Shown here: positions 1 to 5,896 of the stretch, one piece after another | Layout: every line of letters starts with the position of its first letter | Position numbering within the stretch: position 1 is the stretch's first letter | Program-made: the position numbers and the translations under genes | The notes under the pieces: generated by a model | Told to the model about the DNA's origin: nothing | The model's input: the letters and a program-made list of their open reading frames with translations, nothing else | Database searches by the model: none | Origin: Thermodesulfobacteriota bacterium | GTDB taxonomy: Bacteria; Desulfobacterota; Desulfobacteria; Desulfobacterales; RPRI01 | Direction of reading: 5' to 3' | Assembly (NCBI GenBank): GCA_030836965.1 | Contig: JAUPLM010000274.1 | Coordinates: 1 to 5,896 of the forward strand | DNA: 5,896 nt

Positions 1-67
1 ATTTTGCTGCAACAAGCTTAAGCTGATGCGCAGCAGAAAAATGATTTATAACTTTAAGCTCAAACAT
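1..67 (-). CDS. queD: QueD / 6-pyruvoyl-tetrahydropterin synthase family protein, N-terminal fragment (runs off left edge)
   Basis: Reading leftward from the ATG at 67-65 gives 22 codons and one extra base: MFELKVINHFSAAHQLKLVA then AK. The F-x-A-A-H pattern (His14) is the N-terminal signature of the QueD/PTPS fold, in which that histidine is one of three zinc ligands; the other two (LHGH) and the catalytic cysteine would lie just beyond the edge. Members make 6-carboxy-tetrahydropterin for queuosine biosynthesis or 6-pyruvoyl-tetrahydropterin. An AGGA at 80-77, nine bases upstream, is a good ribosome binding site and supports this start. The gene begins 76 bases after the dnaJ stop on the same strand with no visible terminator between them, so co-transcription is likely. 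The family call rests on a short fragment, and QueD versus a PTPS paralogue cannot be decided. Confidence 0.72.
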   Translation of the reverse strand, partial: MFELKVINHFSAAHQLKLVAAK

Positions 68-143
68 TTTTATAAATCCTTATTTTATTTTTCAGCCGTT
101 GGTAAATAAGTATTAAATTTCTATCCATGTTACAGTTCTTTCA

Positions 144-1262
144 TTATGACGACCTGGCGCCTGCCGAAGAGCCCTGCAGAATATTTTTTAATTTATTTGA
201 GAATTTATTGGCTTCCAGTTTCGCAAATTCCTTTAAAAGGGTTTCCTGTTTTTTTGTAAGATTTACAGGCGTTTTTATATTTATCTGAACTATCTGATCT
301 CCACGCCTCTTGTGTCTCAAGTGAGGGATGCCTTCACCCTGCAGGCGAATCATATCGCCGGGCTGAGTTCCTTTCGGAATCTCAATGGTTTTTTTGCCGT
401 TTAGCGTCGTAACCTGGATTGAATCGCCAAGAGCGGCCTGAACAAAGGAAACAGGTATTCTGCAATAAATGTCATTTTCATGCCGTTCAAAAAAGTCATG
501 AGCTTCGACATGCAAAAAGACATAAAGGTCACCGCTTGGGCCTCCATGAGAACCGGATTCTCCTTCTCCCGTGAGTCGCAGACGTGAACCTGAATCAACT
601 CCTGCCGGAATTTTTACCGAAACCTTCTTGTTTATGATAACTTTTCCCGCTCCCCGGCAATTTTTACAGGGATGCGTTATTGTCTGTCCCGCTCCTCTGC
701 AGTAATGGCATGTTGTTCTTACCGTGAAAAACCCCTGATTTCTGGACAGCTGTCCTGAACCGCCGCATTGGCGGCAGGTTTCAGGTCCGAAGCCCGGCTC
801 GCTGCCGTTTCCGCCGCAATCCGGACATGTTTCTGTTTTTTCGAGGTTGATCTCCTTTTCTATTCCAAAGGCGGCCTCCATAAAACTTAAAGTCATGTCA
901 TAACGAAGATCCGAACCTCTCTGTGTTCTGCTTCGGGAGCGTCTGTTACCCCCGAACCCGAAAAAATCTTCGAAAATATCGCTGAAGCTTGAAAAGATAT
1001 CCTCAAAACCACCAAACCCGGAGAAGCCCGAGCCTTCAAGACCCTGGTGGCCATACTGATCATAAATGGCTCTTTTCTGAGGATCATGCAGAACTTCATA
1101 GGCTTCGGCAGCCTCCTTGAATTTTTCTTCAGATTCCTTGTCTCCGGGATTCCTGTCCGGATGATATTTTAATGCGAGTTTTCGGTATACCGTTTTTAAT
1201 TCTTCAGGTGTCGCATCCCGGGCAACACCCATGATTTCATAGTAATCGCGCTTATTTGCCAT
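144..1262 (-). CDS. dnaJ: Molecular chaperone DnaJ (class A Hsp40), complete
   Basis: DnaJ binds unfolded proteins in the cytoplasm, delivers them to DnaK and stimulates DnaK ATP hydrolysis. All class A parts are present in order in 372 residues, close to the usual length of about 376. The J domain covers about residues 5-70 with HPD at 34-36. A Gly/Phe-rich linker follows at about 71-105. Four CxxCxGxG zinc repeats start at Cys146, Cys163, Cys185 and Cys199; repeats 1 and 4 form one zinc site and 2 and 3 the other. Two C-terminal beta-barrel substrate domains and a dimerisation tail complete it. The ATG at 1262-1260 has GGGA five bases upstream. The fourth repeat, CKNCRGAG, is intact, so both zinc sites should form. 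No dnaK or grpE is adjacent; the neighbours are an MFS exporter upstream and a queD-like gene downstream. No CIRCE repeat (TTAGCACTC-N9-GAGTGCTAA) was seen upstream. Confidence 0.97.
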   Translation of the reverse strand: MANKRDYYEIMGVARDATPEELKTVYRKLALKYHPDRNPGDKESEEKFKEAAEAYEVLHDPQKRAIYDQYGHQGLEGSGFSGFGGFEDIFSSFSDIFEDFFGFGGNRRSRSRTQRGSDLRYDMTLSFMEAAFGIEKEINLEKTETCPDCGGNGSEPGFGPETCRQCGGSGQLSRNQGFFTVRTTCHYCRGAGQTITHPCKNCRGAGKVIINKKVSVKIPAGVDSGSRLRLTGEGESGSHGGPSGDLYVFLHVEAHDFFERHENDIYCRIPVSFVQAALGDSIQVTTLNGKKTIEIPKGTQPGDMIRLQGEGIPHLRHKRRGDQIVQINIKTPVNLTKKQETLLKEFAKLEANKFSNKLKNILQGSSAGARSS

Positions 1263-1323
1263 TATATTCCCGGATAAAAAGAGTTTAATAAAGGGTTGCA
1301 GTTAATTTTTAAAATAATAAGAA

Positions 1324-1351
1324 AAAATAATATCAAAATCAAGGTTGTCAA
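1324..1351 (-). promoter_or_regulatory. Candidate sigma70-type promoter for dnaJ
   Basis: On the minus strand a perfect -35 box TTGACA (1351-1346) is followed after 16 bases by TATTTT (1329-1324), in AT-rich sequence. Transcription would begin near 1317, giving an untranslated leader of roughly 55 bases before the dnaJ ATG. The -35 box is embedded in a 9-base palindrome, GTTGTCAAC (1344-1352), which could be an operator or chance. There is no clear heat-shock sigma32 pair (CTTGAA with CCCCAT) at proper spacing. The -10 box is imperfect and the call rests on pattern alone. Confidence 0.4.
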
Positions 1352-1363
1352 CTTGCGGCTATT

Positions 1364-2548
1364 TCAACATTGTTTTTGATTATTATTGCTCACACGCGTC
1401 AAAAAAAGAAATAAAATTATACCGGCTATCATAATACCCGCGCCGGAATTAAAAGCTTCACGAAGCCGGAACATGTCCATAATAAGGCCGGCTGCCAGTG
1501 ATCCGATCAGCATGCCGAGGCTGTGAGCTGTTGTTATGAGCGCCATTACAGAACCCATGGCATCGGTCTCTTTACCTTTATATACTGCAAGGGCCATGAG
1601 AGCGGGCATTGAAAATCCCCCTCCTACGCCAAAAAGAATACTTGAAAACAGAAGGTCATTAAAACTTTCGGCTTGTCCGTAAAAAAGCATGGAAAAGACT
1701 ATAACCAGGCCTCCGGTTGCAACAAGCGTTCTCTTATTGAATTTATCGGCAACGATGCCCATTGGAGTGTGGAGGATTCCGCTGATTAAAACACCTATCG
1801 TGACGAGAATTCCGGTTGAAAAGCTTGAGAGGGAAAACTCCTGATTTGCCATAACCGGCAGGAAAGACCAGATTATTCCAATAGATGCGGTATAAGCGAA
1901 TCTGAAAAGAAAAAGACCTGCGATATTCCTATCTCCGATTATATGTTTCCATTCTTTCGGAGTTTTTCTGCTCCCGGAGTTTTTTTCAGCGGTAACGGGG
2001 GGTAGAAAAAAAAGGCTTGTTAAAAAAGCTGTTAAGGAGAGTAATCCCATGCAGACAAAAGCCGTGTCGAGGCTGTAATAATCTTTTACGAAACCACCGA
2101 TAACAGGACCTATGCTTAAACCGAAAAACATCGACATGTTAAACATGCCCATAACGAATCCTTCTTTTCCTGAAGGCGTTATGTCTCCGACATATGCCTG
2201 ACAAACCGGCATAATCATTGCTGATGCAATACCCTGAATAAAACGAATCAAGATAAGGGTGTTGATGCTTGTTGAGAAAAGAAATGCACCGGAAACCAGG
2301 GCATATGAGAGAAGTCCAGCGACAATAAGGATCTTCCGCCCTTTTTTATCGGATAATCTCCCGAAATAGGGAAGAAACAGCGTTCTTGAGAGAGAAAAAG
2401 CACCGAATATGAGCCCTATGTAAAGCCCGCTGGCTCCAAGGTCATGGGCATAGACAGGCAATAGTGGAACGACAATTCCAACGCCTGTTACGGCCGTGAA
2501 TATTGAGAAAAACAGTGTTCCGAAGATTTTCCTGTCCGATTTTTGCAT
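1364..2548 (-). CDS. MFS transporter, drug:H+ antiporter-like (DHA1/TetA type) exporter
   Basis: This 394-residue inner-membrane protein has the length and hydrophobic pattern of a 12-helix major facilitator with a central loop at about 184-205. The MFS signatures are clear. Motif A (GRLSDKKGRK) is at 63-72 between helices 2 and 3, and a degenerate copy (GIVADKFNKR) is at 264-273 in the second half. A motif B-like stretch with Arg102 (LILIRFIQG) is in helix 4. Motif C (GLSIGPVIGG, 143-152) in helix 5 is the hallmark of antiporters that export substrates in exchange for protons. The substrate cannot be told; TetA-, Bmr- or multidrug-type export is inferred from the family. The ATG at 2548-2546 has no Shine-Dalgarno sequence at normal distance, and an in-frame TAA lies 7 codons upstream (about 2567), so this is the first usual start codon. 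The gene ends 101 bases before dnaJ, with no hairpin terminator visible in the gap. Confidence 0.9.
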   Translation of the reverse strand: MQKSDRKIFGTLFFSIFTAVTGVGIVVPLLPVYAHDLGASGLYIGLIFGAFSLSRTLFLPYFGRLSDKKGRKILIVAGLLSYALVSGAFLFSTSINTLILIRFIQGIASAMIMPVCQAYVGDITPSGKEGFVMGMFNMSMFFGLSIGPVIGGFVKDYYSLDTAFVCMGLLSLTAFLTSLFFLPPVTAEKNSGSRKTPKEWKHIIGDRNIAGLFLFRFAYTASIGIIWSFLPVMANQEFSLSSFSTGILVTIGVLISGILHTPMGIVADKFNKRTLVATGGLVIVFSMLFYGQAESFNDLLFSSILFGVGGGFSMPALMALAVYKGKETDAMGSVMALITTAHSLGMLIGSLAAGLIMDMFRLREAFNSGAGIMIAGIILFLFLTRVSNNNQKQC

Positions 2549-2552
2549 AATT

Positions 2553-2576
2553 TTAATAAGATATGGTTATCCTCAT
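2553..2576 (-). other. Seven-codon open frame in the exporter leader (possible leader peptide)
   Basis: On the minus strand an ATG at 2576-2574 opens a frame encoding MRITISY, ending with TAA at 2555-2553, four bases before the exporter ATG and in a different frame. It has a plausible ribosome binding site, GGTGA at 2587-2583, six bases upstream, the same motif and spacing used by hyfC in this window. The exporter start has no such site. Reinitiation after this frame could therefore drive exporter translation. A frame this short arises easily by chance and its sequence resembles no known attenuation peptide. Confidence 0.22.
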
Positions 2577-2778
2577 ATTAAGTCACCGGTCACGCAGATA
2601 TCATGTTTTTACATTTGCAACAAGCCCCGAAAAAAGGAAAAAAATTTCTTTTCAAACTATCCTGCTGAATCGGGTTTGTAATAAAGGCCCGCTTAATGAA
2701 GCAGTGGTTTAAAAATAGAGAAAAAGGCTGTTGACTTGAACGTGTTTCTACAATATGGGCGTTACGTTAATCGACAGA

Positions 2779-2788
2779 CTGATATCAG
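2779..2788. repeat. Perfect 10-base palindrome CTGATATCAG, candidate operator
   Basis: CTGATATCAG equals its own reverse complement, but the symmetry stops at exactly 10 bases (A2778 faces C2789). It lies 11 bases upstream of the weak promoter candidate for the hyf operon, a position typical of activator sites. It does not fit the FNR (TTGAT-N4-ATCAA) or CRP (TGTGA-N6-TCACA) patterns. One such palindrome in 353 bases could be chance. Confidence 0.25.
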
Positions 2789-2798
2789 CTTGTTCGTT

Positions 2799-2828
2799 TT
2801 GGCCTCGGGGTCACAAAGAATGGATAAT
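2799..2828 (+). promoter_or_regulatory. Weak sigma70-like promoter candidate for the hyf operon
   Basis: TTGGCC (2799-2804, four of six matches to the -35 consensus) is separated by 18 bases from GATAAT (2823-2828, five of six matches to the -10 consensus). Transcription would start near 2835, leaving a leader of about 67 bases before the hyfB GTG. A competing -35, TTGACT at 2731-2736, has only TATGGG as a -10. A weak promoter with an upstream palindrome would suit an activator-dependent operon; that is inference. Confidence 0.25.
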
Positions 2829-2890
2829 ACGAGACTGAAACCGTTCTCATCTTTGTCCGACCGAAGCCGGCTGATGTGAAGAATTATGAA

Positions 2891-2896
2891 GAGGGG
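2891..2896 (+). promoter_or_regulatory. Ribosome binding site that fixes the hyfB GTG start
   Basis: GAGGGG lies five bases before the GTG at 2902. An in-frame TGA at 2887-2889 rules out any earlier start, and the next in-frame ATG (codon 28) would delete the first membrane helix. GTG is therefore the supported start. The ATG at 2886 is in another frame. Confidence 0.8.
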
Positions 2897-2901
2897 AACG
2901 C

Positions 2902-4860
2902 GTGCAGCTTTTTTTTCTGTCAATATTAATAATCGTTACAGGCGGTGTCTTGGCGCTGTTCCTGAACCGGCATTTCATCCTGATGAAGTCGGCCAGTGTC
3001 TTATTGATCGCCTCCGGATCTCTCCTGGGCTTGTATGATGCCGCGATACAATTGATTCAGATGAAATCCGCAAGTGCATCGGTTCCTTTTCTGCACCATT
3101 TTGCCTTATCCTTTCAAATAGATGCTCTATCGGCTTTTTTTCTTGTCCTCATTTTTGGCATCTCAATGCTGGCGGCAATTTACAGCTTCCATTACATGCA
3201 CGAAGAGGAAAAGCCACGGGCAACGGCGGTCAATTATCTTTTCTTCAGTCTTCTGACGGCCTCAATGGCACTAGTGGTAACTGCTGCCAATACCATTACT
3301 TTCATGCTTTTATGGGAAACTATGTCGCTGTCTTCTTTTTTCCTGGTGATATACAACCATCATAAGGCAGAAAACCGTAAAGCCGGTTATCTTTATTTTG
3401 TTTTTTCTCACGTGGGGGCCATGTTTATTCTGGCGGCTTTTGGGATCATATATTCATACACAGGCAGTTTCGATTTTGGAAATATGGCCGAATTGACGAA
3501 CGCTGCAAAAATGTTGGTGTTTATTTTCACCTTTATCGGGTTCGGCTCAAAGGCCGGCGTTTTTCCTTTTCATGTGTGGCTTCCTCACGCGCACCCCGCG
3601 GCGCCCAGCCATATTTCAGCCGTCATGTCCGGAGTTATGATCAAAACCGGAATCTACGGTATATTGCGCATGTATGCCCTGCTTGATTTCCACACGCCGG
3701 TATTCGGTGAAATTTTGCTCTTTGCCGGTATGATTTCAGGAGTCCTCGGCGTGGTCTATGCCCTCGGCCAGCACGATATCAAACGCCTGCTGGCTTATCA
3801 CAGTGTTGAAAATATCGGCATTATTCTAATCGGCTTAGGTATCGGCATGATAGGGGTATCATCAGGCAAACCATTGATGGCCGCCTTTGGTTTTGCAGGC
3901 GGAATGCTGCACGTTCTCAACCACGCTATTTTTAAATCACTGTTATTCATGGGAGCGGGTATGGTGGTTCATAAAACCGGCACGCTTACCATCGATATGC
4001 TGGGGGGGCTTCTGAAAAAAATGAAAATAACCGGGAGTACATTTTTGATAGGATCTCTGGCTATTTCCGGACTGCCGCCTTTCAATGGATTCGTCAGTGA
4101 ATTTTTGATTTATTGCGGAGGTTTTGAAGGTACGACGCTGAACAGATTGGTCTTCATATCCATCCTTTTGGCAATTGTCAGCCTTGCTGTTATCGGAGGA
4201 TTGGCCCTGGCCTGTTTCACCAAAGTTTTTGGAGTGGTTTTTCAGGGCGAAGCGCGCAGCAGCACAGCGGAAAATATCGATGAAAAAGGTTTGACCATGC
4301 TGGTTCCGATGCTGATACTGGCCGTAGCCTGTCTTTTCATTGGTGTGTTTCCCAGAGTATTTGTTCTTATGGCGATCAACGGGATATCTGCAATCGGAAT
4401 AGGGTTTGATCCCGTGCTGCTTGATCCATTTATTCGGCTTACCGGCAATATTACCATGGCCTCGGCAATTTTCTTTGCATTTATCCTGGTTGCTCTGGCT
4501 GCCCGCATTCTCCTCTACCGGGGTAAAACTATAACTCAATCCGGCACCTGGGGGTGCGGATTTACGCAGCCAACCGCAAAAATGCAGTACACCGGAACAT
4601 CTTATGCCGCCTCGATTCTCGCGTTTTTCAGTACAGTGGCACCTCTTCACGAAGACCACGCCAGGATAGAAGGCTGCTTTCCCGGTCAATCCAGTTATCA
4701 CAGCAAGATCTATGATGTTGCCGAGTTATATATGAATGCCGTTATTGTAGATCCTGTTCTGGCTTTGTTTGCCAGGCTTCGCTGGATTCAGCACGGTGAC
4801 ATACATCTTTATATCGGCTATATTCTGCTGGCTATAATTGTTTTGCTGTTTTTCGTATAG
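2902..4860 (+). CDS. hyfB: HyfB-like antiporter-type proton-channel subunit of a membrane-bound hydrogenase or related complex
   Basis: This 652-residue protein belongs to the NuoL/M/N, HycC/HyfB and Mrp antiporter family (proton-conducting membrane transporter, PF00361). E. coli HyfB is about 672 residues and HycC about 608. It has some 14-16 membrane helices. Conserved channel residues are visible: Glu139 in LLWETMS (helix 5), Lys217 in GFGSKAG (broken helix 7), the His-rich FPFHVWLPHAHPAAPSH stretch (221-237), Lys248 (helix 8), the cytoplasmic loop HDIKRLLAYHS (291-301), Lys345 in HAIFKSL, and Glu400 in GFVSEF at the site equivalent to NuoM Glu407. The C-terminal part with WGCGFTQPTAKMQYT (550-564) is typical of HyfB/HycC and absent from NuoM and NuoN. 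It uses a GTG start and is the first gene of the rightward operon; no HyfA-like ferredoxin gene precedes it. HyfB versus a hydrogenase-related (Ehr-type) paralogue cannot be settled from this subunit. Confidence 0.9.
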   Translation: MQLFFLSILIIVTGGVLALFLNRHFILMKSASVLLIASGSLLGLYDAAIQLIQMKSASASVPFLHHFALSFQIDALSAFFLVLIFGISMLAAIYSFHYMHEEEKPRATAVNYLFFSLLTASMALVVTAANTITFMLLWETMSLSSFFLVIYNHHKAENRKAGYLYFVFSHVGAMFILAAFGIIYSYTGSFDFGNMAELTNAAKMLVFIFTFIGFGSKAGVFPFHVWLPHAHPAAPSHISAVMSGVMIKTGIYGILRMYALLDFHTPVFGEILLFAGMISGVLGVVYALGQHDIKRLLAYHSVENIGIILIGLGIGMIGVSSGKPLMAAFGFAGGMLHVLNHAIFKSLLFMGAGMVVHKTGTLTIDMLGGLLKKMKITGSTFLIGSLAISGLPPFNGFVSEFLIYCGGFEGTTLNRLVFISILLAIVSLAVIGGLALACFTKVFGVVFQGEARSSTAENIDEKGLTMLVPMLILAVACLFIGVFPRVFVLMAINGISAIGIGFDPVLLDPFIRLTGNITMASAIFFAFILVALAARILLYRGKTITQSGTWGCGFTQPTAKMQYTGTSYAASILAFFSTVAPLHEDHARIEGCFPGQSSYHSKIYDVAELYMNAVIVDPVLALFARLRWIQHGDIHLYIGYILLAIIVLLFFV

Positions 4861-4913
4861 GGCCGCATACATGATATCCGGGGATAGATGGAAGAATAAA
4901 CTGGTGAAAACTT

Positions 4914-5849
4914 ATGAATGAGACAGATAAGATTGTATCCATTATTTTATGGTTCATCGCGATCCTTCTGGCGCCGTTTTTCGCAGCGGTCATTCTGAAG
5001 ATCAAGGCCTTTTTCGGAGGAAAAAAGGGGCCGCCGCTCCTGATTCATTATTATACCCTGGTCAAACTTTTTCAAAAAGGTTCTGTATACAGCACCAGCA
5101 CAACCTTCATATTCAAGCTGAGCCCCGTAGTTTCATTATGTACAGCCGCAATGGCGCTGATGTTTCTGCCCGTCGCCGGTTACCGGCCTGTTTTGTCGTT
5201 TCATGGCGATGTTATTTTTATTTTATATCTTCTCGGTCTGGGACGTTTCTTTACCATCGCCGCCGCCATGGATACGGCTTCTCCTTTCGAGGGCATGGGA
5301 GCTGCCCGGGAAGCTTACTTCTCCATTATATGTGAAGCGACCTTATTTATGGTTTTGATCCTGTTTTTCATGCTTACCGGTGATTTTAGCCTGGATGCCT
5401 ATTTATCCGGCAGTGGTCCGCTTGGCCTCTGGAAGACAGCCGGGTCTCCTTTGATGTTTGTAGTTATCGCTTTTTTTATCGTCCTTCTTACCGAAAACTC
5501 CCGTGTGCCGGTTGATGACCCGGCAACACATCTGGAGCTGACCATGATCCACGAGGTCATGGTGCTGGATCACAGCGGGCCCGATTTCGGGTTCATCGAA
5601 CTGGGTGCCTCATGCAAACTCTTTTTCTATTCAGCTATCATCAGTCGTCTCATTGCCCCGTTTAATCCAGGCAATCCGGTTTTAAACTGCTGCCTGTTCA
5701 TTGCTGCTCTTCTGTCTGTATACGCGGCGGTGGGTGTTACTGAATCGGTCATGGCCCGGTACAAAATGGATAAAGTTCCCAAATTTATACTGACCTCTTT
5801 TGTCCTGTCTTTTTTCGCAACAATTATTACTCTGGAGTATTTGAAATGA
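4914..5849 (+). CDS. hyfC: HyfC-like (NuoH/HycD-type) membrane anchor subunit
   Basis: This 311-residue integral membrane protein is a member of the complex I subunit 1 / formate hydrogenlyase subunit 4 family (PF00146), which seats the hydrophilic electron-transfer arm on the membrane and links it to the ion channels. Its length is as expected (E. coli HycD 307, HyfC 315). Family landmarks are the GGKKGPPLLIHYYTLVKLFQ loop after helix 1 (35-54), the MDTASPFEGMGAAREAYFS segment (119-137) corresponding to the acidic loop of NuoH, and ENSRVPVDDPATHLELTMIH followed by Glu (194-214). The acidic residues at 194, 201, 202, 208 and 214 are candidates for the coupling path. The ATG follows GGTGA with a six-base spacer, and an in-frame TGA at 4905-4907 excludes an earlier start. 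It lies 53 bases after hyfB with no terminator, so the two form one operon. Confidence 0.92.
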   Translation: MNETDKIVSIILWFIAILLAPFFAAVILKIKAFFGGKKGPPLLIHYYTLVKLFQKGSVYSTSTTFIFKLSPVVSLCTAAMALMFLPVAGYRPVLSFHGDVIFILYLLGLGRFFTIAAAMDTASPFEGMGAAREAYFSIICEATLFMVLILFFMLTGDFSLDAYLSGSGPLGLWKTAGSPLMFVVIAFFIVLLTENSRVPVDDPATHLELTMIHEVMVLDHSGPDFGFIELGASCKLFFYSAIISRLIAPFNPGNPVLNCCLFIAALLSVYAAVGVTESVMARYKMDKVPKFILTSFVLSFFATIITLEYLK

Positions 5850-5896
5850 TTCATCCGGTTGATACTGTTCTTTCCCTTGTACTGCTGTCGATTTTG
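5846..5896 (+). CDS. hyfE: Third hyf-operon membrane subunit, N-terminal fragment, probably HyfE (runs off right edge)
   Basis: The ATG at 5846 overlaps the hyfC stop codon as ATGA, and a GGAG at 5834-5837 sits eight bases upstream inside hyfC, so translational coupling is expected. The visible 17 codons read MIHPVDTVLSLVLLSIL, the start of a hydrophobic helix. In Hyf-type operons the gene after hyfC is commonly hyfE (a small NuoK-like membrane subunit), or hyfD/hyfF where hyfE is displaced. The product name rests on gene order and hydrophobicity only; that this is a real gene start is much surer than its identity. Confidence 0.6.
   Translation, partial: MIHPVDTVLSLVLLSIL

Larger units (their letters stand above)
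2549..2901. other. Divergent intergenic region between the exporter and the hyf operon
   Basis: These 353 bases have no convincing gene on either strand. A 61-codon rightward frame starting inside the exporter gene (2496-2681) is a shadow without a ribosome binding site. The region holds, left to right: the exporter leader; a GTCAC-CG-GTCAC direct repeat (2582-2593); an A-rich stretch around 2629-2650; a TTGACT (2731-2736) with only a poor -10 (TATGGG) 17 bases on; a CTGATATCAG palindrome; a weak promoter candidate; and the hyfB ribosome binding site. No strong rho-independent terminator, riboswitch fold or tRNA was recognised. No sigma54 site (GG-N10-GC) was found in the forward-strand stretches examined. 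Confidence 0.6.

Noticed and set aside
60..128. A 22-codon minus-strand frame between dnaJ and the queD-like gene, overlapping the latter's start
   Set aside because: It has no convincing ribosome binding site, a low-complexity Ile/Lys/Asn-rich composition typical of AT-rich spacer, and it overlaps a better supported start.
401..1099. Frames of 65 and 68 codons on the minus strand within dnaJ
   Set aside because: Both are out-of-frame shadows of a fully conserved dnaJ gene with no ribosome binding site or domain. The overlapping frames within hyfC (4949-5335 and 5627-5854) are likewise shadows.
1344..1363. Possible terminator hairpin after the exporter gene
   Set aside because: The only symmetry (GTTGTCAAC) has a one-base centre and cannot form a stable stem-loop. 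The following T-rich sequence on the minus strand is not preceded by a GC-rich stem.
2599..2626. Possible sigma70 promoter for the exporter on the minus strand (TTGTTG, 17 bases, TATCTG)
   Set aside because: The -10 box matches only three of six consensus bases; several equally weak pairs can be drawn in this AT-rich stretch, so none is called.
3943..4701. A 252-codon open frame on the minus strand inside hyfB
   Set aside because: It is antisense to conserved HyfB coding sequence. Its product is rich in Gln, Asn, His, Lys and Arg, as expected of the complement of a hydrophobic membrane-protein gene, and shows no recognisable domain. A second antisense frame at 4242-4508 is rejected for the same reason.
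4871..4921. A 16-codon frame (ATG at 4871, TGA at 4919-4921) bridging the hyfB-hyfC gap and overlapping the hyfC start, with AGGG eight bases ahead
   Set aside because: hyfC has its own good ribosome binding site, so no coupling peptide is needed. The sequence is short and resembles nothing known. Conservation in related operons would be needed to revive it.

Overview
The window looks like a chromosomal stretch from a Gram-negative anaerobe or facultative anaerobe. The Hyf-type membrane module and the flavour of the QueD and DnaJ proteins suggest the Desulfobacterota (former Deltaproteobacteria). That placement comes from gene content and remembered family sequences, not from a search, and is tentative. 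No rRNA, tRNA, CRISPR array, insertion sequence or integrase was seen.

The left half (1-2548) is read on the minus strand. In transcription order it holds a 394-residue MFS drug:H+ antiporter-like exporter (2548 to 1364), a complete class A DnaJ co-chaperone with J domain, G/F linker and four zinc-finger repeats (1262 to 144), and the first 22 codons of a QueD/6-pyruvoyl-tetrahydropterin-synthase-like gene that runs off the left edge (67 to 1). A plausible sigma70-type promoter lies in the 101-base gap in front of dnaJ, so dnaJ can be expressed apart from the exporter. No dnaK or grpE is visible next to it.

A 353-base noncoding region (2549-2901) separates the leftward genes from a rightward operon. 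It must hold the control sequences for both directions. It contains a 10-base perfect palindrome, a weak promoter candidate for the rightward operon, and a seven-codon open frame ending 4 bases before the exporter start.

The right half (2902-5896) is the start of an operon for a membrane-bound energy-converting complex. It encodes a HyfB-like antiporter-type proton-channel subunit, a HyfC-like (NuoH-type) membrane anchor subunit and, in ATGA overlap with hyfC, the first 17 codons of a third membrane protein that is probably HyfE. Such modules couple an electron-transfer or hydrogenase head to proton or sodium translocation. The catalytic subunits, which would show whether this is a true group 4 [NiFe] hydrogenase or a hydrogenase-related complex, lie beyond the right edge. 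Nothing in the window is clearly a new system; the most open question is the identity of this membrane complex.
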